Program-made: the position numbers and the translations under genes | In this document: in pieces, positions 9,131 through 17,495 of the stretch | Position numbering within the stretch: the first letter of the stretch is position 1 | Layout of the letters: each line of letters begins with the position of its first letter | Notes under the pieces: generated by a model | Databases searched by the model: none | Told to the model about the DNA's origin: nothing | What the model saw: the letters and a program-made list of their open reading frames with translations, nothing else | DNA from: Pseudomonas maioricensis | GTDB lineage: Bacteria > Pseudomonadota > Gammaproteobacteria > Pseudomonadales > Pseudomonadaceae | Assembly: GCF_022790535.1 (NCBI RefSeq) | Contig: NZ_LOHG01000006.1 | Location: 1 to 38,582 of the forward strand | Length of the DNA stretch: 38,582 bases | Direction of reading: 5' to 3'

Positions 9131-9330
9131 GTGGAGGTGCCGTGGTATGGGTCGCTCGGCATGGATGCCGAGCGAGCGCCGTTGGGCCATGGATGGCCCG
9201 TCGGCGCGTGCCCACACCACGGTGCCGGAACGAAGGAACCCCTGCGAAGCAGGGGCCGTACGTCAGCGCGAATGGTTTTGGTTACTTTTGACGAAACAAA
9301 AGTGACCCGGCCGCCAGGACGGAACCCAGT
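9131..9330 (+). repeat. structured intergenic repeat (right copy), multi-hairpin element
   Basis: The stretch 8777-9438 holds no convincing gene; most of its right half is this element. An outer stem (9140-9151 with 9211-9222, one A-C mismatch, extendable at its base) encloses two hairpins, each closed by CAT-GG-ATG. The first is an 11-bp stem at 9152-9175. The second is at 9176-9207, with a 7-bp inner and a 6-bp outer stem. Two further hairpins follow: CCCCTGC-GAA-GCAGGGG (9239-9255) and GTTACTTTTG/CAAAAGTGAC (9281-9306). The last module is shared with the copy at 15-62. A small open frame (9131-9370) crosses it but is explained by the repeat. Confidence 0.7.
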
Positions 9331-9438
9331 TCAGCAGCGCCGCCAAGACGACGGAGGCCACCAATTTTGACTGCACAAACCGACGAACGCTTTTGACTGA
9401 CAAACCATGCGCGCAGCGGCTCAGGCGCTTTTTGGAAA

Positions 9439-10176
9439 TCAAACCTGCGCCTGACGCACCTGTATCTCCAGCTCCGCCTTCAAAGCCGGTGCCAGCTTGA
9501 GTTGACGGGCCAGTTCGTCCAGATACGCGCGCTCCATGAAATGCTCTTCATCAACAAGCATCACACTGGCGATGTACATCTCGGCCGCCATCTCAGGCGT
9601 CTTGGCCGCGCGGGCGACTTCGGCGGGGTCCAGAGGTTTGTGAAGCTCGGCATGAAGCCAATGCTGCAATTCCTGATCACCCGTCAGCTTGGTGAACTCA
9701 CCCTCGATCAACTCACGCTCGCGCTCGTCGACATGACCGTCCGATTTGGCCGCCGCCACCAGCGCACGGAGGATGGCCTGACTGTGTTCCTCGACCTGCT
9801 CCGGGGGAAGGCGATCGATCGTTTGCGGCTCGCCCTGTGGCGCCGAAGCCTGCTTGGCCTGCCAGTTTCCATACGCTTTATAGGCAATTACGCCCAACGC
9901 CGCCAGACCGCCATACGTCAGTACTTTACCGCCGACTTTGCGGGCGCCCTTGCTGCCCATCAGCAAGCCCATGGCACCTGAAGCCAATGCCCCGCCACCC
10001 GCGCCTGACAACAGACTGCTCAAACCACCGCCACCTGCACCGCCCAGCAAGCTGCCAAGACCGCCAGCGGCAGAAGACTTTTTGCCACCTTGCTGATGCC
10101 CTGCACCACCGGCCTTGTTCTGCAGCATTTCCTGGCCGGATTTAAGAAGTTGGTCCAGTAAGCCACGCGTGTTCAT
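9439..10176 (-). CDS. DUF533 / YebE-like inner-membrane protein with TerB-like domain
   Basis: A 245-aa protein of unknown function. The N-terminal third is Gly/Ser/Ala-rich (runs such as GGAGGGGLSSLLSGAGGG), followed by a hydrophobic segment near GGLAALGVIAYKAYG (about 85-100) that may span or associate with the membrane. The C-terminal 120 residues (LRALVAAAKSDGHVDERERE ... ) form a TerB-like acidic helical domain as in E. coli YebE. The ATG at 10176 was chosen because GGAGG lies 6 bp upstream; an upstream in-frame start at 10302 would add 42 unrelated residues. It is a single gene, divergent from the ydc operon. Confidence 0.85.
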   Translation of the reverse strand: MNTRGLLDQLLKSGQEMLQNKAGGAGHQQGGKKSSAAGGLGSLLGGAGGGGLSSLLSGAGGGALASGAMGLLMGSKGARKVGGKVLTYGGLAALGVIAYKAYGNWQAKQASAPQGEPQTIDRLPPEQVEEHSQAILRALVAAAKSDGHVDERERELIEGEFTKLTGDQELQHWLHAELHKPLDPAEVARAAKTPEMAAEMYIASVMLVDEEHFMERAYLDELARQLKLAPALKAELEIQVRQAQV

Positions 10177-10307
10177 GGAAAGCCTCCACAGACTTATTCG
10201 TTTGGTTGGGTATTGGCCAGAGTAAAACGAAGTGTGTCGGGGCTGTTGTCGGGTGTGCTTCTGGATGTTGCAACGCGACCGGCGCTCCTGCACATTAGCC
10301 AAACACT

Positions 10308-10335
10308 AATAAGCAATAAGCAATAAGCAATAAGC
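10308..10335. repeat. 4 x 7-bp tandem repeat (AATAAGC)
   Basis: Four exact head-to-tail copies of AATAAGC lie between the DUF533 gene and ydcS, about 75 bp upstream of the ydcS start. The region between the repeat and the start has no strong promoter match; CATAAT at 10384-10389 is a weak -10 candidate. Confidence 0.85.
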
Positions 10336-10408
10336 CCCGCAGCTTCGTCGTTGTTGCGCTACACCTGTTGATTACTGCCCCGATCATAATTAGATAAGAG
10401 GGATTCTG

Positions 10409-11560
10409 ATGTCAGCACACACCACCGCACTCCTGAGCGCGGCAATCACCGCGTTGATCGCCAGTGCCAGCTTGCAGGCAGCCGAAACATTCAAGACCGT
10501 CGGTGACGGTGAAGGCCAACTGGATATAGTCGCCTGGCCCGGCTATATCGAGCGCGGCGAGAGTGACAAGGCTTATGACTGGGTTACCGGGTTCGAGCAA
10601 CAAACCGGCTGCAAGGTCAATGTAAAAACGGCGGCAACGTCTGATGAAATGGTCAGCCTGATGACCAAGGGTGGCTACGATCTGGTGACGGCCTCAGGCG
10701 ACGCCTCTTTACGTCTGATCGCAGGCGAGCGGGTTCAACCCATCAATCCGGATCTTATCCCAAACTGGAAGAACCTCGACCCGCGCCTCAAGGGCGGTCC
10801 TTGGTATGTGGTTGATCAACAAACATTCGGCACGCCCTACCAATGGGGGCCGAACGTACTGATGTACAACACCGAAGTGTTCAAGGTCCCACCCGTTAGC
10901 TGGAGTGTGGTTTTCGAAGCTCAGGACTTGCCTGATGGCAAATCCAACAAGGGCCGGGTCCAGGCTTACGACGGGCCAATCTATATGGCCGACGCTGCGC
11001 TGTATCTGAAGTCTGCCAAGCCCGAGCTGGGCATCGTTGATCCCTATCAACTGACCGAGGTGCAATACGCAGCGGTGCTCGACCTGCTGCGCAAACAGCA
11101 GCCGTTGATCCATCGCTACTGGCATGACGCGACGGTGCAAATGAGTGACGTGAAAAACGAAGGTGTTGCAGCCTCCAGCTCTTGGGGCTACATGGTCAAT
11201 GGCTTGAAAGCAGACAAACAACCGGTCGATTCGACCATCCCCAAAGAAGGCGCCACGGGCTGGGCCGATACCACCATGTTGCACGCCGACGCCAAGCACC
11301 CTAACTGCGCCTACAAATGGATGGACTGGTCGTTGCAACCCAAAGTCCAAGGCGACATCGCCGCATGGTTCGGTTCCCTGCCTGCCGTACCCGAAGCATG
11401 CAAGGCCAGTGACCTGCTCGGACCGCAAGGCTGTGTGACCAACGGTTTCGATCAATTCGAGCACATCGCCTTCTGGAAAACGCCGCAATCCGAAGGCGGC
11501 AAGTACGTCCCTTACAGCCGCTGGACCCAGGACTACATCGCGATTATGGGTGGCCGGTAA
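10409..11560 (+). CDS. ydcS: YdcS-type periplasmic substrate-binding protein of a polyamine/GABA ABC importer
   Basis: Captures substrate in the periplasm for the YdcTUV permease. The 383-aa protein has a signal peptide (about 1-25, cleavage near SLQAAET) and then a type-2 periplasmic binding fold like PotD/PotF, with LDIVAWPGYIERGE at the start and WMDWSLQPKVQGDIAAWFG in the C-terminal lobe. AAGAGGGA lies about 6 bp upstream of the ATG. The assignment rests on the conserved block ydcSTUV-patD known from E. coli, so a putrescine or gamma-aminobutyrate-related ligand is likely but not proven. It is separated from ydcT by 215 bp that contain a REP pair. Confidence 0.88.
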   Translation: MSAHTTALLSAAITALIASASLQAAETFKTVGDGEGQLDIVAWPGYIERGESDKAYDWVTGFEQQTGCKVNVKTAATSDEMVSLMTKGGYDLVTASGDASLRLIAGERVQPINPDLIPNWKNLDPRLKGGPWYVVDQQTFGTPYQWGPNVLMYNTEVFKVPPVSWSVVFEAQDLPDGKSNKGRVQAYDGPIYMADAALYLKSAKPELGIVDPYQLTEVQYAAVLDLLRKQQPLIHRYWHDATVQMSDVKNEGVAASSSWGYMVNGLKADKQPVDSTIPKEGATGWADTTMLHADAKHPNCAYKWMDWSLQPKVQGDIAAWFGSLPAVPEACKASDLLGPQGCVTNGFDQFEHIAFWKTPQSEGGKYVPYSRWTQDYIAIMGGR

Positions 11561-11609
11561 CAACCCAAACATTGAACTGACACAGCGCTGTTGCGCAGCA
11601 AACAGGGTC

Positions 11610-11715
11610 CTGTAGGAGCGCGCTTGAGCCACAACAGCTTGCCCGCGATGGCATCAGCACAGGCAATACATTCATCGGCTGAAAGACCGAATCGCGGGCA
11701 AGCGCGCTCATGCAG
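11610..11715. repeat. REP inverted pair with a 15-bp insertion in the left arm
   Basis: The right arm (11691-11715) is complementary to a left arm that is split in two: 11610-11626 and 11642-11649. The split is caused by 15 extra bases (11627-11641), which end in a repeated CTTG. It lies between ydcS and ydcT, so its hairpin could form in the operon mRNA and lower expression of the downstream genes relative to the binding protein; that effect is inferred. Confidence 0.7.
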
Positions 11716-11775
11716 ATGCCCGCTTGCTGCGCGACGACGAAGTTTCTGAAGGCACTCACTCATCGGAGTTCCACC

Positions 11776-12816
11776 ATGCCCCTCGCAGTCCAGTTCAGCA
11801 ATGTGTCCCGACAGTTTGGCGAGGTGAAGGCTGTCGACGAAGTGTGCATCGAGATTCAGGACGGCGAATTTTTCTCCATGCTGGGGCCTTCCGGCTCAGG
11901 CAAAACGACATGTTTGCGTTTGATCGCCGGATTCGAGCAGCCTGACACGGGTTCGATCCGCATCCACGGTGAAGAAGCCGCGGGGTTGCCGCCCTATCAG
12001 CGCGACGTGAATACAGTGTTTCAGGACTATGCGTTGTTCCCCCATATGAATGTGCGGGACAACGTCGCCTATGGCCTGAAAGTAAAAGGCGTCGCCAGGC
12101 ACGAGCGTTATGCCCAAGCCGATGAGGCTCTGGCCATGGTCGCTCTGGAGGGCTATGGCGAGCGCAAGCCCGTGCAGTTGTCGGGTGGCCAACGCCAGCG
12201 TGTCGCTCTGGCTCGGGCGCTGGTCAACCGTCCTCGAGTGCTGCTGCTGGATGAGCCCCTTGGCGCACTGGATCTGAAGCTTCGCGAACAGATGCAAGGC
12301 GAACTGAAAAAGCTCCAGCGCCAACTGGGGATTACCTTTATTTTCGTTACTCACGACCAGACCGAAGCACTCTCGATGTCAGACCGGGTTGCGGTGTTCA
12401 ACAAGGGCCGCATCGAACAGGTCGATACGCCACGTAATCTGTACATGAAACCGGCGACTCGCTTTGTTGCCGAGTTTGTCGGCACCTCCAATGTGCTGCA
12501 CGGCGATCTCGCTGCGCAATTGAGTGGTAGCTCCCAGCCGTTCTCGATTCGCCCGGAACATATTCGTTTCGCCGAGGGCCCTTTGGCCAGCCATGAGGTT
12601 GAGGTCGGCGGACTGTTGCATGACATTCAGTTTCAGGGCAGCACCACCCGCTACGAGCTGATGCTGGACAACGGGCAGAGTCTCAATGTCAGTCAGGCCA
12701 ACAGCCAATGGAGGGATAACGGCTCGCCCTATGAAACAGGTCGACGGCTGCAGATGCGATGGTCTCGCGAAGCAATGGTCCCTCTCAAGGACATGCCTGT
12801 GAACGCAGGTTCGTGA
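11776..12816 (+). CDS. ydcT: YdcT-type ABC transporter ATP-binding protein
   Basis: ATPase that powers the YdcUV permease. The 346-aa protein has Walker A GPSGSGKT (37-44), a Q-loop VFQDYALFPH (81-90), signature LSGGQ (135-139), Walker B LLLDEP and a switch His in FVTHDQTEA. A C-terminal TOBE-like region follows (about 245-340), as in PotA-type polyamine importers. The ATG at 11776 has CGGAGT at the right distance; an upstream in-frame ATG at 11710 lies inside the REP and is unlikely. The stop is 1 bp before the ydcU start. Confidence 0.92.
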   Translation: MPLAVQFSNVSRQFGEVKAVDEVCIEIQDGEFFSMLGPSGSGKTTCLRLIAGFEQPDTGSIRIHGEEAAGLPPYQRDVNTVFQDYALFPHMNVRDNVAYGLKVKGVARHERYAQADEALAMVALEGYGERKPVQLSGGQRQRVALARALVNRPRVLLLDEPLGALDLKLREQMQGELKKLQRQLGITFIFVTHDQTEALSMSDRVAVFNKGRIEQVDTPRNLYMKPATRFVAEFVGTSNVLHGDLAAQLSGSSQPFSIRPEHIRFAEGPLASHEVEVGGLLHDIQFQGSTTRYELMLDNGQSLNVSQANSQWRDNGSPYETGRRLQMRWSREAMVPLKDMPVNAGS

Positions 12817-12817
12817 A

Positions 12818-13756
12818 ATGAGCCGCGCCCTGCCTCAGCCGCCAGCCACTGTCATGCGCAGGTTCTGCGACGTGCTTTATCGGCGACCTAACCTGTACCT
12901 GTCGCTGTTGCTGATCCCGCCGCTGATCTGGTTTGGCGTCGTGTATCTGGGTTCACTGCTCAGCCTGCTGTGGCAGGGCTTTTACACGTTCGACGACTTC
13001 AGCATGACGGTCACGCCGGACCTGACCCTGAGCAACTTCGCGGCGCTGCTGCAACCGGCAAACTTCGATGTCATCAAACGTACGCTGACTATGGCAATCG
13101 CGGTTTCCATCGCCAGCGGCATCATCGCCTTTCCCATCGCGTATTACATGGCGCGGTATACCCGGGGCAAAACCAAAGCGTTTTTTTACATCGCCGTGAT
13201 GTTACCTATGTGGGCCAGCTATATCGTCAAGGCCTACGCCTGGACATTGTTACTGGCCAAGGGTGGCGTGGCGCAATGGTTCATTCAGCAACTGAGACTG
13301 GAGCCGTTGCTGCAGTTGATTCTGGAGATACCCGGCGTCGGTGGCAGCACGCTCTCGACTTCGTATCTGGGGCGCTTCATGGTATTCGTCTACATCTGGC
13401 TGCCGTTCATGATTCTGCCGATCCAGGCTTCGCTGGAGCGACTGCCGCCGACCCTGCTGCAAGCCTCCGCCGACCTGGGCGCTCGCCCCTGGCAGACATT
13501 CACGCAGGTCATCCTGCCGTTAGCCATACCGGGCATAGCTGCGGGGTCGATCTTCACCTTTTCTCTGACCCTGGGTGACTTCATCGTGCCGCAACTGATC
13601 GGCCCCCCGGGCTATTTCATCGGCAGTATGGTGTATGCCCAGCAAGGCGCCATCGGCAACATGCCCATGGCAGCTGCGTTCACGCTGGTGCCTATTCTGC
13701 TGATCGCCGTTTACCTGTCCATCGTCAAACGACTGGGGGCTTTCGATGCGCTCTGA
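12818..13756 (+). CDS. ydcU: YdcU-type ABC transporter permease
   Basis: Inner-membrane subunit of the polyamine/GABA-type importer. The 312-aa protein has a first membrane helix at about 27-50, then five more. The BPD_transp_1 cytoplasmic coupling loop is visible as [20 protein letters not shown], the EAA-type motif. It starts 1 bp after the ydcT stop and overlaps ydcV by 11 bp, so the three are surely co-translated. PotB/YdcU class is preferred because of gene order. Confidence 0.9.
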   Translation: MSRALPQPPATVMRRFCDVLYRRPNLYLSLLLIPPLIWFGVVYLGSLLSLLWQGFYTFDDFSMTVTPDLTLSNFAALLQPANFDVIKRTLTMAIAVSIASGIIAFPIAYYMARYTRGKTKAFFYIAVMLPMWASYIVKAYAWTLLLAKGGVAQWFIQQLRLEPLLQLILEIPGVGGSTLSTSYLGRFMVFVYIWLPFMILPIQASLERLPPTLLQASADLGARPWQTFTQVILPLAIPGIAAGSIFTFSLTLGDFIVPQLIGPPGYFIGSMVYAQQGAIGNMPMAAAFTLVPILLIAVYLSIVKRLGAFDAL

Positions 13757-14573
13757 CACTGTGCCTCCGTCAGAACGGGCTTCCATCTGGCTGAAACTGG
13801 CAGCCTGGAGCGGCCTGATATTTCTGCACTTTCCGATCCTGATTATTTTCATGTACGCGTTCAACACTCAGGACGCCGCCTTCAGCTTCCCGCCCCAAGG
13901 CTTTACCCTGAAGTGGTTCAGCGTGGCGTTCTCCCGCCCTGACGTGCTTGAAGCGATCAAGCTGTCCTTGAAAATTGCGCTCATCGCAACACTGATCGCC
14001 ATGGTACTGGGTACCCTCGCTTCTCTCGCCCTTTACCGACGTGACTTCTTTGGCAAAGACTCCATTTCGCTGGTGTTGATCCTGCCCATCGCCCTGCCCG
14101 GCATCATCACTGGCCTGGCCTTGCTGGCGGCGTTCAAAACCTTGGGTATAGAGCCAGGCATGTTCACCATCATCGTCGGCCATGCCACCTTCTGCGTGGT
14201 GATCGTCTACAACAATGTCATCGCTCGATTACGCCGCACCTCCCAGAACCTGATTGAAGCGTCGATGGATCTGGGCGCAGACGGCTGGCAAACCTTTCGC
14301 TACATCATTCTGCCCAACCTCGGCTCGGCCTTGCTGGCAGGCGGCATGCTGGCTTTTGCACTGTCGTTCGATGAAATCATTGTCACCACCTTCACCGCAG
14401 GACACGAGCGCACGTTACCGATCTGGTTGCTTAACCAACTGAGTCGACCCAGGGATGTGCCCGTCACCAACGTAGTGGCCATGCTGGTCATGATCGTCAC
14501 AATGCTGCCAATTCTTGGCGCGTATTACCTGACGCGCGGCGGTGAAAGCGTGGCGGGAAGCGGTGGAAAATAA
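13746..14573 (+). CDS. ydcV: YdcV-type ABC transporter permease
   Basis: Second permease subunit, 275 aa, of the PotC/YdcV class. Six hydrophobic helices are visible, starting with [20 protein letters not shown]. The EAA-type coupling loop is [20 protein letters not shown]. It ends 26 bp before the patD start and is preceded by ydcU, with an 11-bp overlap. No anomalies are seen. Confidence 0.9.
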   Translation: MRSDTVPPSERASIWLKLAAWSGLIFLHFPILIIFMYAFNTQDAAFSFPPQGFTLKWFSVAFSRPDVLEAIKLSLKIALIATLIAMVLGTLASLALYRRDFFGKDSISLVLILPIALPGIITGLALLAAFKTLGIEPGMFTIIVGHATFCVVIVYNNVIARLRRTSQNLIEASMDLGADGWQTFRYIILPNLGSALLAGGMLAFALSFDEIIVTTFTAGHERTLPIWLLNQLSRPRDVPVTNVVAMLVMIVTMLPILGAYYLTRGGESVAGSGGK

Positions 14574-14599
14574 TCCAGAGCCAAAAGGAGATGCCCCCC

Positions 14600-16024
14600 A
14601 TGCAAACCAAACTGTTGATCAACGGCCAATTGGTGAAAGGTGAAGGTCCCCAGCAGTCAGTGTTCAACCCGGCACTGGGCCGCGTGCTGGTGGAAATCAA
14701 TGAAGCCAGCGAAGCTCAGGTCGACAGCGCGGTGCGTGCTGCGGACGCTGCATTTGAAAGCTGGTCGCAGACCGCTCCGAAGGATCGCTCGCTCTTGCTG
14801 CTCAAGCTGGCAGACGCCATCGACGCCCACGGTGAAGAACTGGCAAAGCTGGAATCTGACAATTGCGGCAAGCCCTACAGCGCCGCGCTCAATGACGAGA
14901 TTCCAGCGATTGCCGATGTGTTCCGCTTCTTCGCGGGCGCCAGTCGCTGCATGGGCGGATCGGCGGCAGGTGAGTATCTACCCGGTCATACATCCATGAT
15001 CCGTCGTGATCCGATCGGCGTGATCGCATCGATTGCGCCCTGGAATTACCCACTGATGATGGTCGCCTGGAAAATCGCGCCGGCACTCGCAGCAGGCAAT
15101 ACCGTCGTGCTCAAACCCTCGGAAATGACGCCGCTGACCGCGTTGCGTCTCGTAGAGCTGGCGGCTGGGATCTTTCCGGCAGGCGTGCTGAATCTGGTGT
15201 TCGGACGCGGCACTACCGTGGGTAACGCTCTGGTGAGTCATTCAAAAGTGCGCATGGTGTCGCTGACGGGCTCAATCGCCACAGGCGCGCACATCATCTC
15301 CAGCACGGCGGCCAGCGTAAAACGCATGCACATGGAACTGGGCGGCAAAGCCCCGGTGATCATCTTTGACGATGCTGACATCGACGCAGCCGTCGAAGGC
15401 ATTCGTACTTTCGGCTTCTACAACGCGGGTCAGGACTGCACCGCGGCATGCCGGATCTACGCACAAAACGCTGTCTATGACGCTTTCGTCACGAAGCTGG
15501 GTGAAGCCGTGAGCAGCATCAAACATGGCCTGCAGAATGATCCTGAAACCGAAATGGGACCTTTGATCAGTGCCCAGCATCGAGACCGTGTAGTCGGCTT
15601 CGTCGAACGTGCGCTGGCCCAGTCGCACATGCGTCTGGTGACAGGCGGCAAAGCGATAGAGGGCAACGGCTACTTTTTCGAACCTACGGTGATTGCCGAC
15701 GCACAACAGGATGATGAAATCGTCAAACGCGAGGTGTTTGGCCCGGTGGTGTCAGTGACCCGCTTCGATGACGAAAAGCAAGTGCTGGCCTGGGCCAATG
15801 AATCGGATTACGGCCTGGCGTCGTCAGTCTGGACTCAGGACATCGGCCGCGCTCATCGCCTGGCCGCGCGCCTGCAATACGGCTGCACCTGGGTAAACAC
15901 CCACTTTATGCTGGTCAGCGAAATGCCTCACGGCGGCCAGAAGCTCTCGGGCTATGGCAAAGACATGTCGATGTACGGGCTGGAGGACTACACCACCGTG
16001 AGGCATGTGATGTTCAAGCATTGA
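14600..16024 (+). CDS. patD: gamma-aminobutyraldehyde dehydrogenase (PatD/YdcW)
   Basis: Oxidises 4-aminobutyraldehyde to 4-aminobutyrate with NAD+, the second step of putrescine degradation via transamination, in the cytoplasm. The 474-aa protein matches E. coli PatD along its length from memory. Catalytic Glu246 (MELGGK) and Cys280 (NAGQDC) fall at the positions expected for that family. AAGGAG ends at 14590, so the ATG at 14600 has normal spacing, while the ATG at 14591 abuts the ribosome site and is not used. Its place behind ydcSTUV suggests import and catabolism of one substrate. Confidence 0.95.
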   Translation: MQTKLLINGQLVKGEGPQQSVFNPALGRVLVEINEASEAQVDSAVRAADAAFESWSQTAPKDRSLLLLKLADAIDAHGEELAKLESDNCGKPYSAALNDEIPAIADVFRFFAGASRCMGGSAAGEYLPGHTSMIRRDPIGVIASIAPWNYPLMMVAWKIAPALAAGNTVVLKPSEMTPLTALRLVELAAGIFPAGVLNLVFGRGTTVGNALVSHSKVRMVSLTGSIATGAHIISSTAASVKRMHMELGGKAPVIIFDDADIDAAVEGIRTFGFYNAGQDCTAACRIYAQNAVYDAFVTKLGEAVSSIKHGLQNDPETEMGPLISAQHRDRVVGFVERALAQSHMRLVTGGKAIEGNGYFFEPTVIADAQQDDEIVKREVFGPVVSVTRFDDEKQVLAWANESDYGLASSVWTQDIGRAHRLAARLQYGCTWVNTHFMLVSEMPHGGQKLSGYGKDMSMYGLEDYTTVRHVMFKH

Positions 16025-16135
16025 ATCTTTTGTGCATGACCGGGATTTGCGATGCGGTGTAAAAGACAATCTGCCGCCGCAGTGCTCAGGAGCTCTTGTT
16101 ACTCAGCATGCAAAGCAGCGATTGAAACGCATTTT

Positions 16136-16208
16136 CTGTAGGAGCTGCCGAAGGCTGCGATGCATTCATCCCGGCGACCGCGATCGCAGCCTTCGGCAGC
16201 TCCTACAG
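16136..16208. repeat. REP-type inverted repeat, 26-bp perfect arms
   Basis: Arms at 16136-16161 and 16183-16208 are exact reverse complements, with a 21-base loop. Each outer end carries CTGTAGGAGCT. It sits in the 261-bp gap between the convergent patD and the OYE gene, where no coding sequence is seen. It could block read-through in both directions; there is no T-run, so it is not a classic terminator. Confidence 0.85.
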
Positions 16209-16285
16209 GCTCGTGTTTTCAGACACGCCCCCGCCGGAATGACAGGCCCCATCGATGGCGGGGGTGCCTGTCACCTCAGCTCTGA

Positions 16286-17392
16286 TCAATCGCGCAAATC
16301 AGACTCATGAATCGGCTGGTCACGGTGAGTCGCGCGCTGGTACTGCGCGGGCCAGGTTGCCTTGCGGCCGCCAAGATCATCGTCAGCGTGCAAGGGCCAG
16401 TAAGGGTCACGCAACAATTCGCGAGCCAGCAGGATGATATCTGCCTGGCCGGTGCGCAGGATGTGCTCAGCCTGAGCAGGCTCGGTAATCATGCCGACGG
16501 TACCGGTCGCGATGCCGGACTCTTTTTTCACTCGCTCGGCAAAACGGGTCTGATAGCCGGGGCCAACCGGGATTTCCGCATTGGCAGAAGTGCCCCCGGA
16601 GGACACATCAATAAGGTCTACCCCGAGATCTTTCAGGCGACGCGCCAACTCGACGGTTTCATCAGGGTTCCAGCCATCTTCCACCCAGTCAGTCGCCGAG
16701 ACACGCACGAACAATGGCAACTCCTCAGGCCAGACAGCGCGAACAGCTTGAGTCACCTCAAGGGTCAAGCGGACACGATTTTCGAACGAGCCGCCGTATT
16801 TATCCTGACGCTGATTACTCAACGGCGACAGAAACTGATGCAGGAGATAACCGTGGGCGGCGTGCACTTCCACAACCTTGAAGCCTGCCGTCAACGCACG
16901 CTTTGCGGCGGCGACGAAGGCCTGAATCACTTCCTGAATCTGCCCCTCGCTGAGTTGCACCGGTGCAGTGTGTTTGGGATCGAAGGCAATCGGTGATGGC
17001 CCCCACGGGGTCCAGCCGCCCTCATCGGCCTTGATACTGCCCGACTTGCCCAACCACGGGCGCCAGCTACTGGCTTTACGTCCGGCATGAGCCAGTTGTA
17101 TGCCAGCGACCACGCCTTGAGCATTGATAAATCGGGTGATACGTTGCAGGCCCTCGATCTGCTCATCATTCCACAGGCCCAGATCCTCCGGGGTGATCCG
17201 GCCATCTTTGGTGACCGCAACGGCCTCGGTAAACACGAGGCCCGCACCGCCCACTGCACGACTGCCCAAGTGGACGAGGTGCCAGTCATTAGTCAGGCCA
17301 TCCACCGCTGAGTACTGACACATCGGGGACACAGCAATGCGGTTGCGCAGTGTCAACTGGCGAAGGGTATAGGGTTCTAACAACAGGCTCAT
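16286..17392 (-). CDS. NADH:flavin oxidoreductase, old yellow enzyme family (YqjM/XenA class)
   Basis: FMN enzyme that uses NAD(P)H to reduce activated C=C bonds or nitro groups of electrophiles; the natural substrate is unknown. The 368-aa TIM barrel has class markers Cys25 and Tyr27 in PMCQYSAV, His177 and His180 with Tyr182 in VHAAHGYL, and GGSFENR after it, all features of the thermophilic-like/YqjM subgroup. GAGAGG precedes the ATG. The upstream gap carries the paired GTCTAGA sites listed separately, suggesting control by a repressor that responds to reactive electrophiles. XenA itself is a related but distinct sequence, so no symbol is given. Confidence 0.9.
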   Translation of the reverse strand: MSLLLEPYTLRQLTLRNRIAVSPMCQYSAVDGLTNDWHLVHLGSRAVGGAGLVFTEAVAVTKDGRITPEDLGLWNDEQIEGLQRITRFINAQGVVAGIQLAHAGRKASSWRPWLGKSGSIKADEGGWTPWGPSPIAFDPKHTAPVQLSEGQIQEVIQAFVAAAKRALTAGFKVVEVHAAHGYLLHQFLSPLSNQRQDKYGGSFENRVRLTLEVTQAVRAVWPEELPLFVRVSATDWVEDGWNPDETVELARRLKDLGVDLIDVSSGGTSANAEIPVGPGYQTRFAERVKKESGIATGTVGMITEPAQAEHILRTGQADIILLARELLRDPYWPLHADDDLGGRKATWPAQYQRATHRDQPIHESDLRD

Positions 17393-17416
17393 GGGGACCT
17401 CTCAGACAGGAATAGG

Positions 17417-17450
17417 CGTCTAGACACGCAATGAAAAAACCGTGTCTAGA
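17417..17450. promoter_or_regulatory. palindromic operator candidate upstream of the OYE gene
   Basis: TCTAGACACG (17419-17428) and CGTGTCTAGA (17441-17450) are exact inverted arms separated by 12 bases. Each arm itself contains a palindromic GTCTAGA(C) core, and the cores are 22 bp apart, about two helical turns. The site lies 27 bp upstream of the OYE start codon, where a repressor would block transcription or initiation. No adjacent regulator gene is present. Confidence 0.55.
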
Positions 17451-17495
17451 GCCTAGTCGACAATCCGATCCTGTTGGGGGTTCCTGCTGTGTGTC

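Noticed and set aside
9131..9370. Open frame of 79 codons with Gly/Pro/Arg-rich product.
   Set aside because: It lies wholly in the multi-hairpin repeat and has no ribosome site; base pairing explains the sequence better than coding.
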